13,985 nucleotides of DNA from Patescibacteria group bacterium (GCA_024275695.1 JAJRYP010000021.1:1-13985), one strand, 5' to 3'; positions 7,553-13,804 are shown, counted from the stretch's first letter. A program made the numbers and translations. The notes: generated by a model from the letters alone, not told the origin.

Positions 7553-8791
7553 TTATGGAAATAGGTTTTTTGCCCAATCTTTAATGTTTCCCACCATCTT
7601 TTTAACACCGAAACCTTTAAATCTGAATCCGTAAGATCTGGTCTCGAGTCTGGCTCCCCAAATGAGTAATCCGATTGCGGTTGAATATGCCGGATCATCA
7701 ATTTTATCTACTACGCCATCAAAATTTTGAGGGAATCCAATTTGAACGGGGAGATTGAGTGTTTCACGCGCAAGATCAATTGTCCCGGGCATTTTAACAC
7801 CTGCGCCGGTTAAGATAACTCCACCCGGAAGCATTCCGTCACGGTGAATTTTTGCAAGTTCATCCTTGGCCAACACAAAAATTTCGTGATATCGCGCCTG
7901 GACGATTTCAGCCATATGTTTCTTTGAAACTTTATGTGAGTCAATCTTGCTAACAAGTGAGAGATCAATTGTTTCACGCTCATTAATATCTTCCGGAATA
8001 CAGCTTCCATATTCAATCTTGATTTTTTCCGCTGTGTCGATAGATGTTCGAAGGCCGATAGCAATATCGTTCGTAACGCTTTCGCCACCTACGGGAAGAA
8101 CCGCCGTATGCAGAGTGCTTCCTTCTTCAAAAACAGACATGCAAGTCCCTCCGCATCCAATATCAATAACAACAACGCCAAGTTCTTTTTGTCGTTTGGA
8201 AAGAACGGCTTCGGGAGAAGCAAGGCTTGTCGGGATAATATCGTCTATATCAACTCCCGCCTGAAGTACGCATTTCTCAATATTTTTAATTGCCGGAACA
8301 AGGCCTGTAATTATATGAGCTTCAACTTCAAGTCTGATTCCGGTCATACCAACCGGATATTTAATTCCTTTCTGTTCATCAACAGTAAACGATTTTGGAA
8401 TAATTCTTAAAATTCTTCTGTTTCCGGGTATAGAAACCGCCTGTGCAGCTTCGAGAACTCTATCAACATCATCTTCCGATATTTCGTTACCCGCGTGTGA
8501 AACGGCAATAACACCTTTACTGTTCAGTGATTCAATATGGCTACCTCCAATTCCCAAAAATACATGATTAATTGGTTCGCCCGCCATTCGTTCCGCGTCT
8601 TCAAGAGATGTTGAAATGCTGTTTATCGCTTCTTCAACATCAATTACAGATCCCTTACGCAGTCCGCCCGAAGGCGTTACACCAACACCGATAATATTTG
8701 GTACCTGTGACTTTTCATCAAGCGTTCCAACAACTGTTCTAATTTTGGAACTCCCGATATCAAGACTGGCAATAATGCGTGATTTTGCCAT
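7553..8791 (-). CDS. ftsA: cell division protein FtsA
   Basis: Actin-like ATPase that anchors FtsZ to the membrane. In 412 residues it shows the phosphate-1 motif SLDIGSSKI (9-17), the FtsA-specific inserted subdomain (about 85-165), the phosphate-2 motif VIDIGCGGT (208-216), the adenosine motif ILTGAGVKMPG (326-336) and a C-terminal amphipathic helix (KMVGNIKDWAKNLFP) that fits the membrane-targeting sequence. The length is normal. The ATG at 8791 gives the expected N-terminus AKSRIIASLDIG. It is followed by ftsZ, whose C-terminal peptide it would bind, and preceded on the same strand by the exonuclease with a 167-base gap containing its own promoter. Confidence 0.96.
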   Translation of the reverse strand: MAKSRIIASLDIGSSKIRTVVGTLDEKSQVPNIIGVGVTPSGGLRKGSVIDVEEAINSISTSLEDAERMAGEPINHVFLGIGGSHIESLNSKGVIAVSHAGNEISEDDVDRVLEAAQAVSIPGNRRILRIIPKSFTVDEQKGIKYPVGMTGIRLEVEAHIITGLVPAIKNIEKCVLQAGVDIDDIIPTSLASPEAVLSKRQKELGVVVIDIGCGGTCMSVFEEGSTLHTAVLPVGGESVTNDIAIGLRTSIDTAEKIKIEYGSCIPEDINERETIDLSLVSKIDSHKVSKKHMAEIVQARYHEIFVLAKDELAKIHRDGMLPGGVILTGAGVKMPGTIDLARETLNLPVQIGFPQNFDGVVDKIDDPAYSTAIGLLIWGARLETRSYGFRFKGFGVKKMVGNIKDWAKNLFP

Positions 8792-8842
8792 TAAGTAAAG
8801 AAAAGAGATACAAAAAAGACCTTTTTAATAAAGCCTGGGAAG

Positions 8843-8871
8843 AATATAGTATAAAAATTTCTTAATTGCAA
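8843..8871 (-). promoter_or_regulatory. sigma70-type promoter of ftsA
   Basis: On the minus strand TTGCAA (8866-8871) and TATATT (8843-8848) are spaced by exactly 17 bases, predicting a start near 8836 and a leader of about 45 bases before the ftsA ATG. An inverted repeat at 8883-8897 lies 11 bases upstream of the -35, a usual place for a regulator. Confidence 0.6.
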
Positions 8872-8882
8872 CTGTTTTAAGC

Positions 8883-8897
8883 TTTAGTTGAACTAAA
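8883..8897. promoter_or_regulatory. TTTAGTT-G-AACTAAA inverted repeat upstream of ftsA promoter
   Basis: A perfect 7-bp inverted repeat with a one-base centre, too tight to fold well as RNA and shaped like a protein-binding operator. A half copy (TTAGTTCAA) is found at 7461-7469 in the ftsZ leader, and a looser copy with a five-base centre at 11740-11756 upstream of rpsP. Confidence 0.4.
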
Positions 8898-8958
8898 TAT
8901 GTATTCGTAATTTTAAACGGTTCGACCACTTAAAATTTATAATTATGTGGGAGCGAAA

Positions 8959-9867
8959 TTAAAAAAGGCTTGTTTGAGCCGGATTTCCTCTCTTTTGTGG
9001 GGTCAGTTTTTTTGTTCTTGAAATTAAGGAACGAAACTCGAGTTTCTCAAAAAGCGGAATTGCTTTCTCGAAATCTTCAGTTAGAAATTTTGTATCTTCA
9101 AGATGAAATTCAATTGGCACATCGTATATGAGTCTAACCAAATTTTGACTAAAATAAGCATCCTTTTTCCCATTTTTGATCTTGTCGCGCATTGCTCCTT
9201 TAAGCTCCTCAACATGTTCGTATATTCCATCAAGAGTTTTATATTTTTGAAGCAATGTTGTGGCGGTTTTTTGTCCAATCCCCATAACACCTTGGATATT
9301 ATCCGAAGGATCTCCCGTTAACGCTTTAAAATCAATAATTTGTTCAGGTGTAAGACCAAATTTCAAAAGCACTTCTTTTGGTGTATAAACAGTATTGTCA
9401 GATCCTCCTTTTTTAGGGCTTAAAACAAATGTTTTTTCGGTTACCGTCTGAAGGACATCTTTATCACTGGTAACAATATAAGTTTCAATTTCAGGATCTT
9501 TTTCCATTTTTTTTGCTATCGTCGCGAGCACGTCGTCGGCTTCATATCCTTTCGCTTCATAAATAGGAATATGTAAAATGTTCAAAATTTCTTTGATTCG
9601 AGCAAATTGCGCATATAATTCATCAGGTGCTTTTACTCTGTGAGCTTTATAATCTTCATAGACCTCGTGTCGAAAAGTTTTTTTTGATACGTCGAAACTT
9701 GCAGCTACATAATCGGGCTTTACACTTGTAAAAATATTTAAAAGTATCGAAAAAAAGCCATAAACAGCATTAACAAGTTCTCCGTCTTTTGTTTTAAAGG
9801 GTGGAAGCGCATGAAACGCTCTGTGAATAAGCGAATTGGAATCGATAATTAGTAATTTTTTCTTCAT
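8959..9867 (-). CDS. stand-alone 5'-3' exonuclease / flap endonuclease (PolA N-terminal domain type)
   Basis: Metal-dependent nuclease that removes 5' flaps and RNA primers, equivalent to the N-terminal domain of DNA polymerase I but encoded alone (302 residues). The metal-binding acidic residues are visible: Asp9 (IIDSNSL), Asp59 (ASFDV), Glu109-Asp111-Asp112 (YEADDV), Asp135-Asp137 (TSDKD) and Asp186-Asp189 (TGDPSDN). The helix-three-turn-helix DNA-binding motif GVMGIGQKTA follows (193-202). YKAHR at 73-77 is also typical. No polymerase domain follows; the frame ends in TAA. The last five residues are QTSLF, close to the beta-clamp binding consensus. The ATG at 9867 sits where transcription is predicted to begin, so the mRNA may lack a leader. 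Confidence 0.93.
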   Translation of the reverse strand: MKKKLLIIDSNSLIHRAFHALPPFKTKDGELVNAVYGFFSILLNIFTSVKPDYVAASFDVSKKTFRHEVYEDYKAHRVKAPDELYAQFARIKEILNILHIPIYEAKGYEADDVLATIAKKMEKDPEIETYIVTSDKDVLQTVTEKTFVLSPKKGGSDNTVYTPKEVLLKFGLTPEQIIDFKALTGDPSDNIQGVMGIGQKTATTLLQKYKTLDGIYEHVEELKGAMRDKIKNGKKDAYFSQNLVRLIYDVPIEFHLEDTKFLTEDFEKAIPLFEKLEFRSLISRTKKLTPQKRGNPAQTSLF

Positions 9868-9872
9868 GAATC

Positions 9873-9901
9873 TATTAAATCACGTTTATCTATGCTGTCA
9901 A
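9873..9901 (-). promoter_or_regulatory. promoter of the exonuclease gene, probably leaderless
   Basis: On the minus strand a perfect TTGACA (9896-9901) and TTAATA (9873-9878) are spaced by exactly 17 bases. Only five bases separate the -10 from the ATG at 9867, so transcription would begin at or next to the start codon. Confidence 0.6.
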
Positions 9902-9931
9902 TTATAAGTGGTAGTAAAAAATGTGTTTTGT

Positions 9932-9940
9932 TGCTATAAT
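9932..9940 (+). promoter_or_regulatory. extended -10 promoter (TGCTATAAT)
   Basis: TGC directly before a consensus TATAAT (9935-9940) forms an extended -10; no -35 is recognisable at the usual distance. The start near 9947 lies downstream of the ATG at 9921, so that ATG cannot be used from this transcript. The next in-frame ATG at 9975 is the likely start. It is divergent from the exonuclease promoter. Confidence 0.55.
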
Positions 9941-9974
9941 ATTAGGAAAATTTAAAACAAATAACAAAAAAATA

Positions 9975-10433
9975 ATGAGCTCGCATGCACTTGAGGATGC
10001 ACCGCTTGCCTCTGAAAATAAACACCACACAAAAACGCCCGTGATTTATATTGCTACATCCGGAGTTTCAAAAAATGTTTTGGAAAAACATCTCTTTCCG
10101 GTTTTGGAAGGTATGTCCCGTCTTGATGTTAAAATTCATTCCACAAAAAACGGCGACTTGAATAAGGCGCTTTCGAAGGCGCATATGTTGCTTCTTCTTT
10201 CGTCCGATAAAGATCTCTTGCAAAAGGCCTGGAAAAAAGGTGTTGTAACAATAACATTTCCTTTTAATTCCGATATACAAGATTATAATCCAAATACCGA
10301 AAAAGGAAACAGTTTTGTTTATAGGAGCATTAATCAATGGGAAATTTTTGCAGCTATTGTTCGAGCTGTGGAAACATTCAAATTTCCATATGACTGGAAA
10401 TTTCTTACAAGGTCATGTAAAAACTCTGTTTAG
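9975..10433 (+). CDS. alpha/beta protein of unknown function
   Basis: I do not recognise the family. From the preferred ATG the product has 152 residues. After a polar, probably disordered N-terminus (about 1-20) it alternates strands and helices: PVIYIATSG, a helix, a strand (LDVKIHS), a helix, a hydrophobic strand (AHMLLLLSS), then GVVTITF and a helix near the end. This is Rossmann-like and recalls half of a GT-B glycosyltransferase or a response-regulator-type domain, but no catalytic motif is convincing. The frame is open from an ATG at 9921, but that codon lies before the predicted transcription start. The final four bases overlap the convergent pilin-like gene. Confidence 0.65.
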   Translation: MSSHALEDAPLASENKHHTKTPVIYIATSGVSKNVLEKHLFPVLEGMSRLDVKIHSTKNGDLNKALSKAHMLLLLSSDKDLLQKAWKKGVVTITFPFNSDIQDYNPNTEKGNSFVYRSINQWEIFAAIVRAVETFKFPYDWKFLTRSCKNSV

Positions 10434-10783
10434 TCGAGAGAATCTCGGGTTCCGGAATCTCCGATTTCAGTAACCGTCTGAATAATTTCGCTGAAATTGA
10501 TGTACTTGATGATATCAAGTCCCATTGCTTTTCCAACCGTGCTCACAATAACAACCGCAAGTACCGTCACGATAAGTCCGATAATTGCGTAACGTATTGT
10601 TCCCACGGCTTGTTTAATTTTTTCTTCTTGTCCACCGGACAAAATAAAAGAAATACCGCCGATAAAAATAAAAATAACGGATAAAAGTCCGGCAATGATA
10701 ATTGCGTACGCCAGTCCTTTGTTGATAATTTCAACTATGTCATAATTTTGAGCAGCTTCAATAATTGATCCGGTTTCATTCAT
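10430..10783 (-). CDS. TrbC/VirB2-like (T4SS pilin-type) small membrane protein
   Basis: A 117-residue protein with two hydrophobic helices (about 23-49 and 61-84) joined by the short charged turn SGGQEEKIKQAVGTIRY. That pattern, a glycine-rich first helix ending in ILSGGQEEK and then a second helix starting YAIIGLIV, is typical of the small TrbC/VirB2-like pilin proteins frequent in CPR genomes. There is a polar 22-residue N-terminus without a clear signal peptidase site, and a polar C-terminal tail (85-117). It would sit in the cytoplasmic membrane. No VirB4, VirD4 or other secretion gene lies in the window, so assembly into a pilus is unproven. It follows khpA on the same strand with a 34-base gap. 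Confidence 0.7.
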   Translation of the reverse strand: MNETGSIIEAAQNYDIVEIINKGLAYAIIIAGLLSVIFIFIGGISFILSGGQEEKIKQAVGTIRYAIIGLIVTVLAVVIVSTVGKAMGLDIIKYINFSEIIQTVTEIGDSGTRDSLD

Positions 10784-10800
10784 AAGAAGAAAATTTCTTT

Positions 10801-10817
10801 AAAATATGCGATATTTT
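10801..10817. repeat. AT-rich inverted repeat after khpA
   Basis: AAAATAT-GCG-ATATTTT is a perfect 7-bp inverted repeat directly after the khpA stop. It could fold in the khpA-pilin transcript but is all A-T pairs and lacks a T-tract on the minus strand, so a terminator role is weak; a smaller GAAATTTC palindrome lies next to it. Confidence 0.4.
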
Positions 10818-11108
10818 TTATTCAGATGCGACTTCGCTACCTTCGGGTTCTACAATTCGCAGATTTACCCGTGCATTGTTCTTTGAGCCGATCACCCGTA
10901 ACAGTATACGCAAAGATTTAGCGGTTTGTCCATTCTTTCCGATAATCTTACCCATGTCTTCTTTTGCGACTTGAAGAGTGATTAGAACCCCCATTTCATC
11001 AACACTGCGAGAAACTTTCACGCTGTCGGGATTCTCAACAATAAGCTTTACGATACTTTCAATAAAATCCCTGTCAGGACCTTGAGTTGTATCTTGTGAA
11101 TTATCCAT
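10818..11108 (-). CDS. khpA: KH-domain RNA-binding protein
   Basis: A 96-residue member of the KhpA/YlqC family, small RNA-binding proteins that in Gram-positive bacteria pair with KhpB and affect cell size and RNA stability. The single KH domain covers about residues 15-87, with the GXXG loop in GKIIGKNGQTAKSLR (Gly57 and Gly60 in the IGKNG stretch). The flanking ends are polar and acidic. It sits directly downstream of rpsP, the usual position of this gene in many bacteria, and probably shares its transcript. The ATG at 11108 has no Shine-Dalgarno. Confidence 0.9.
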   Translation of the reverse strand: MDNSQDTTQGPDRDFIESIVKLIVENPDSVKVSRSVDEMGVLITLQVAKEDMGKIIGKNGQTAKSLRILLRVIGSKNNARVNLRIVEPEGSEVASE

Positions 11109-11128
11109 AGTTTTAGAGATTACAAGAT

Positions 11129-11151
11129 GGATATAATAGAGAGGATATAAT
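11129..11151. repeat. two direct copies of GGATATAAT in the rpsP-khpA gap
   Basis: GGATATAAT occurs at 11129-11137 and 11143-11151, a 14-base period, separated by AGAGA. In the transcript (minus strand) this reads as two copies of AUUAUAUCC just after the rpsP stop. No gene starts on the plus strand here, so the TATAAT words are unlikely to be promoters for that strand. Confidence 0.5.
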
Positions 11152-11691
11152 TTAAGCTTTTACTTCTTTATCATCCTGCTTTGGAGCTTCTTCGGGGGTT
11201 TCTTCCTTTGCCTTGGCCTGATTTTCATCCGGTGCGGCTTCTTTGGTCGCAGTTTCTTCCTTTGGTTTCTCTTCGTTTTCAGTTGGCGCGGTTTCTTCAG
11301 CCGGAGCCTGCTCTTCAGATTTTTCAACCGGTGCCTTGCCACCTTCTTCAGCTGTTTTGGATTCTTCTACCCCGGCGGTTTCTTCGGCAACCTCTTCATC
11401 TTCTTTCTTCTTTTTACGATTTTTATTACGAGGTTTAATATATTTTTCCATACCCGGCATTCCGGCATTCTTTAATAATGTGGCAACAGTATCGGATGGT
11501 TTTGCACCTTTATTTATCCACTCTTTAATTTTTTCGGCATCATATTCAAAAACCTTTGGATCTCTTACAGGGATATAATGTCCGACGATATCGATAAATT
11601 TACCTTGTACGGCAGATGAATGTTCTGCGACGACAATACGATATGACGGATAATTCTTTCGTCCCGTACGAGCAAGTCTTATCTTTAGCAA
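11152..11691 (-). CDS. rpsP: 30S ribosomal protein S16 with long acidic C-terminal tail
   Basis: Small-subunit protein needed for 30S assembly. The core (about 1-90) is clear: LKIRLARTGRKNYPSYRIVVAE, then FIDIVGHYIPVRDPKVFEYDAEKIKEWINKGAKPSDTVATLLKNAG. The start is taken at TTG 11691 because it gives the canonical N-terminus MLKIRLAR; an in-frame ATG at 11724 would add eleven unusual residues (MGFLYSIKRKK). Past the core comes a basic patch (KPRNKNRKKKK) and then about 80 residues of Glu/Ala/Lys/Pro low complexity, probably disordered, making the protein about twice the usual length of S16. Long tails on S16 occur in some other lineages. The gene leads to khpA, a common arrangement. Confidence 0.93.
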   Translation of the reverse strand: MLKIRLARTGRKNYPSYRIVVAEHSSAVQGKFIDIVGHYIPVRDPKVFEYDAEKIKEWINKGAKPSDTVATLLKNAGMPGMEKYIKPRNKNRKKKKEDEEVAEETAGVEESKTAEEGGKAPVEKSEEQAPAEETAPTENEEKPKEETATKEAAPDENQAKAKEETPEEAPKQDDKEVKA

Positions 11692-11739
11692 CTTTTTTCT
11701 TTTTATAGAATACAAAAAGCCCATTTGAAAAAGGCGCTT

Positions 11740-11756
11740 TTAGTTTAGCGAACTAA
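11740..11756. repeat. TTAGTT-TAGCG-AACTAA inverted repeat upstream of rpsP
   Basis: A perfect 6-bp inverted repeat with a five-base loop between dciA and rpsP. On the minus strand CGCT...AGCG inside it is followed by CC and a five-T run (11728-11734 region), so a weak terminator for dciA is possible. The arms match the palindrome upstream of the ftsA promoter. Confidence 0.35.
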
Positions 11757-11765
11757 GGATGGTTG

Positions 11766-12071
11766 TCAAGCATTATTCTTAATATGAATTGAAAATCCCA
11801 AAAGTTTATTATTTTCAAGTGCCTTATTGATATTTTCGATTAAAGATGTTTGTCTAACATGTAAGTGTTGAGCCCATGCGGAATTTGTCGCATCTATATG
11901 GAGTTTTTTGTCTTTATATGAGCGTGGGATTAAATTTTTCAAAGCATCTTCTCCAAGCTGATTAACACATTCTTTTTTATATTCGATAATAACATTCATG
12001 GCAGTGAATTGACTTCCGAGTCCATGTTTGTTTATTTCTTTAGTTAATAGTTTTTTGATATTAATAAACAT
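11766..12071 (-). CDS. DciA-like (DUF721) protein, probable helicase-loading factor
   Basis: A 101-residue protein resembling the DUF721/DciA family, whose characterised members load or recruit the replicative helicase DnaB in bacteria lacking DnaC/DnaI. The matching part is the C-terminal half: LHIDATNSAWAQHLHVRQTSLIENINKALENNKLLGFSIHIK, with the typical Ser/Ala-Trp-Ala and the closing strand. The N-terminal half is helical (INIKKLLTKEINKHGLGSQ). It is shorter than many DciA proteins, containing little beyond the core. It lies between the glycosyltransferase and rpsP on the same strand. The stop is TGA. The assignment rests on pattern only. Confidence 0.65.
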   Translation of the reverse strand: MFINIKKLLTKEINKHGLGSQFTAMNVIIEYKKECVNQLGEDALKNLIPRSYKDKKLHIDATNSAWAQHLHVRQTSLIENINKALENNKLLGFSIHIKNNA

Positions 12072-12096
12072 ACAGAAGCGAACGTTACTGAGTCTC

Positions 12097-12122
12097 TCGC
12101 GAGCGAAAACTTATCGCGAGCG
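12097..12122. repeat. two direct copies of TCGCGAGCG
   Basis: TCGCGAGCG is present at 12097-12105 and 12114-12122, a 17-base period, in the 75-base gap between the glycosyltransferase and dciA. The surrounding bases are built from related words (GAAGCGAAC, GTAGTG, GCAGAGTG), giving a GC-rich island in AT-rich surroundings. A similar island is at 13361-13413. Confidence 0.5.
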
Positions 12123-12146
12123 TAGTGTAAGCAGAGTGAACTATTC

Positions 12147-13274
12147 TTATTTGCTTAAACATTTTTTATATAAATTTAAGGTTTGTTTTGCCATTGTTGT
12201 CCAGGAAAATTCATTAACTCTATTAAACCCGTTTTTGATTAATCTTTGTTGCATATCTTCATTTACATATAAAGCATACACTTTTTGAGCTATATCGTAA
12301 TAGTTTTTTGGATCAAAAAATACTGCATTGCCTTTCCCGCAAACTTCCGGAATTGACGATGCATATGATGCCGCGACGGGCGTTCCACATGCCATGGCTT
12401 CCAAAGGAGGCAATCCGAAACCTTCATATAAAGAAGGAAATACATATATAGTCGCGGCATTATATAAAGATATAAGATCGAACTCAGGAACAAGCCCTGT
12501 AAAAATTATATCTTTTTCAAGATTTAGCTCTCTTGTGTTTTTTTTTATTTCCGGATAAAAAGGGTCTTCCTTTCCGGTAATAACAAGCGAAAGATTTTTA
12601 CAATCATGTTTATTCTTTAATTCATTAAATGCCTTAATAAGGTTTGGGATATTTTTATGAGATCTCCAGACTCCCGTGTAAAGCAGAAAAGGTTTTTTAA
12701 TTCCATATGTATCAAGACTTTTATTTATTTTTAGTTCGTCTTCAATTTTGCGAAACTCGTCTCCAATCCCTTGATAAACAACCGATATTTTTTCCGGCGG
12801 TGTTTTAAGCAGGGATTCCAAATCATTTTTGCTGTGCCTGGAAATAGTAATTATATGCTTGGCTTTTTTAACGCTGGAACGTAAAACGGTGTGATAACCG
12901 ATACGATTCAAAATAGATCTTTTCTTTTTCCCGGGGTAAAAAGAAAGAATTAAATCATGAATAGTCACGATGGATTTACCTTTATATAAAAGTGGAGCGT
13001 TAAAATGAGTGAAATGCATTAAGTCGAGTTTTTCTTTTTCAAGAATTTTAAGAAAATGATATTGCTCCTTTAACGAATATATGGGAGTATCCGCGAAAAC
13101 TTTTTTAAATCTATTCGAAGGTGGTCTGTAATTGCCATACTCAGGTTCGTTAAAAAAGAAAACATAATGATTTTCTTTATCCAGTTTATGCAACCGATCC
13201 GTTAATTCATGTACATATCTTCCGATTCCGGTAAATTTACTTGAGTAAATTCGGCAATCAATTCCTATTTTCAT
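12147..13274 (-). CDS. GT4-family glycosyltransferase (GT-B fold)
   Basis: A 375-residue retaining glycosyltransferase that would transfer a sugar from a nucleotide sugar to a lipid or polysaccharide acceptor at the cytoplasmic face of the membrane. Visible features: the N-terminal acceptor-domain glycine motif (TGIGRY, 15-20), HDL at 106-108, ISRHSKNDL (144-152), the donor-site Arg214 and Lys217 in GVWRSHKN, and the EX7E motif EGFGLPPLE (Glu284 and Glu292) followed by AMACGTPV. Length and domain order are normal for the family. There is no transmembrane segment. The acceptor and sugar cannot be told from the sequence. It has its own promoter, and dciA follows after 75 bases. Confidence 0.93.
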   Translation of the reverse strand: MKIGIDCRIYSSKFTGIGRYVHELTDRLHKLDKENHYVFFFNEPEYGNYRPPSNRFKKVFADTPIYSLKEQYHFLKILEKEKLDLMHFTHFNAPLLYKGKSIVTIHDLILSFYPGKKKRSILNRIGYHTVLRSSVKKAKHIITISRHSKNDLESLLKTPPEKISVVYQGIGDEFRKIEDELKINKSLDTYGIKKPFLLYTGVWRSHKNIPNLIKAFNELKNKHDCKNLSLVITGKEDPFYPEIKKNTRELNLEKDIIFTGLVPEFDLISLYNAATIYVFPSLYEGFGLPPLEAMACGTPVAASYASSIPEVCGKGNAVFFDPKNYYDIAQKVYALYVNEDMQQRLIKNGFNRVNEFSWTTMAKQTLNLYKKCLSK

Positions 13275-13307
13275 AAAACTTCAAAAATTACTTGAGTTTC
13301 GTAAAAG

Positions 13308-13337
13308 AATATACTATGTTTATTCGTGCTTTTACAA
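13308..13337 (-). promoter_or_regulatory. sigma70-type promoter of the GT4 gene
   Basis: On the minus strand TTGTAA (13332-13337) and TATATT (13308-13313) are separated by 18 bases, predicting a start near 13301 and a leader of about 27 bases before the ATG at 13274. Confidence 0.5.
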
Positions 13338-13360
13338 ATGACCCGGGAAAAAACCACAAT

Positions 13361-13413
13361 CACGCACGGAGCAAAGCGGAGTGCGCAATAAATGTAAGTG
13401 AGCGGAGCGAGAT
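13361..13413. repeat. GC-rich island of GAGCG/GAGTG words
   Basis: Between the GT4 promoter and the tRNA. It contains CGCAC (13363-13367) paired with GTGCG (13381-13385) around GGAGC-AAAGCGGA, and then GAGCGGAGCGAG (13400-13411). The words resemble those at 12072-12140. Function unknown; it may be a dispersed intergenic repeat of this genome. Confidence 0.4.
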
Positions 13414-13461
13414 CCTTTTCCAAGCTTTGGAAATTGGTAACTGGCAATCGGAAATTAATGT

Positions 13462-13538
13462 GGGGTGGTAGTTCAGTTGGTTAGAACGCCTGCCTGTCAC
13501 GCAGGAGGTCGCGGGTTCGAGTCCCGTCCATCCCGCCA
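13462..13538 (+). tRNA. tRNA-Asp (anticodon GTC)
   Basis: A complete 77-base cloverleaf with encoded CCA. The acceptor stem GGGGTGG pairs with CCATCCC (one G-U), the discriminator base is G, the D-arm holds AGTTCAGTTGGTTAGA, the anticodon GTC is at 13496-13498 in a CTGTCAC loop, and the T-arm is GCGGGTTCGAGTCCCGT. It is very similar to well-known bacterial tRNA-Asp genes. A rho-independent terminator follows 33 bases later. No clear promoter was found immediately upstream. Confidence 0.97.
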
Positions 13539-13570
13539 TCAGTTCTGCGAATGCATGACCCTAATTAAAG

Positions 13571-13599
13571 AAAAAATGTGCGATAAGCGCATTTTTTTT
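13571..13599 (+). terminator. rho-independent terminator after tRNA-Asp
   Basis: An A-run leads into ATGTGC, loop GATAA, then GCGCAT and a run of eight T. The stem has six pairs (one G-U), extended by A-T pairs. It should end the tRNA-Asp transcript; the A-run could let it work in the other direction too. Confidence 0.85.
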
Positions 13600-13773
13600 A
13601 ATGCCTCGTATCTGACACTTTTGCAGAGTCCTCTCTAGTCTTTTTCAAGACAACTTTCAAACAATAAGGCAAATCCGCCCTGGGGCGAAACATATGTATA
13701 CAACAATTTTAATGAAAATTTTGTTAATTCCGGATCAATCAATTCTGAATTTCTAAAGTTCACGTCATAAACT
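13600..13773. other. gene-free stretch between two terminators, with three small hairpins
   Basis: No convincing open reading frame. It contains GTCTT-TTTC-AAGAC at 13638-13651 (a GAAA tetraloop on the minus strand), CGCC-CTGG-GGCG at 13676-13687, and AATTTT-AATG-AAAATT at 13705-13720. Being bounded by terminator hairpins it could hold a small RNA, but no convincing promoter is seen on either strand and no known RNA family is recognised. Confidence 0.3.
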
Positions 13774-13804
13774 AAAAAGACCCCGGTTTTTGGGGAGGTT
13801 TTTT
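13774..13804 (+). terminator. probable rho-independent terminator
   Basis: AAAAA-GA-CCCC, loop GGTTTTT, GGGG-AGG, then six T. The core stem is only four G-C pairs with a small internal loop before the A/T arms, so it is weaker than the tRNA terminator. It lies 170 bases beyond that one and implies some transcript ends here. Confidence 0.45.

Noticed and set aside
7947..8264. Long plus-strand frames opposite ftsA and ftsZ (also 6522-6797 and 8108-8410)
   Set aside because: They are antisense shadows of clearly conserved genes with no protein similarity or start signals.
12097..12122. CRISPR array
   Set aside because: Only two nine-base copies, far too short, and no cas gene in the window.
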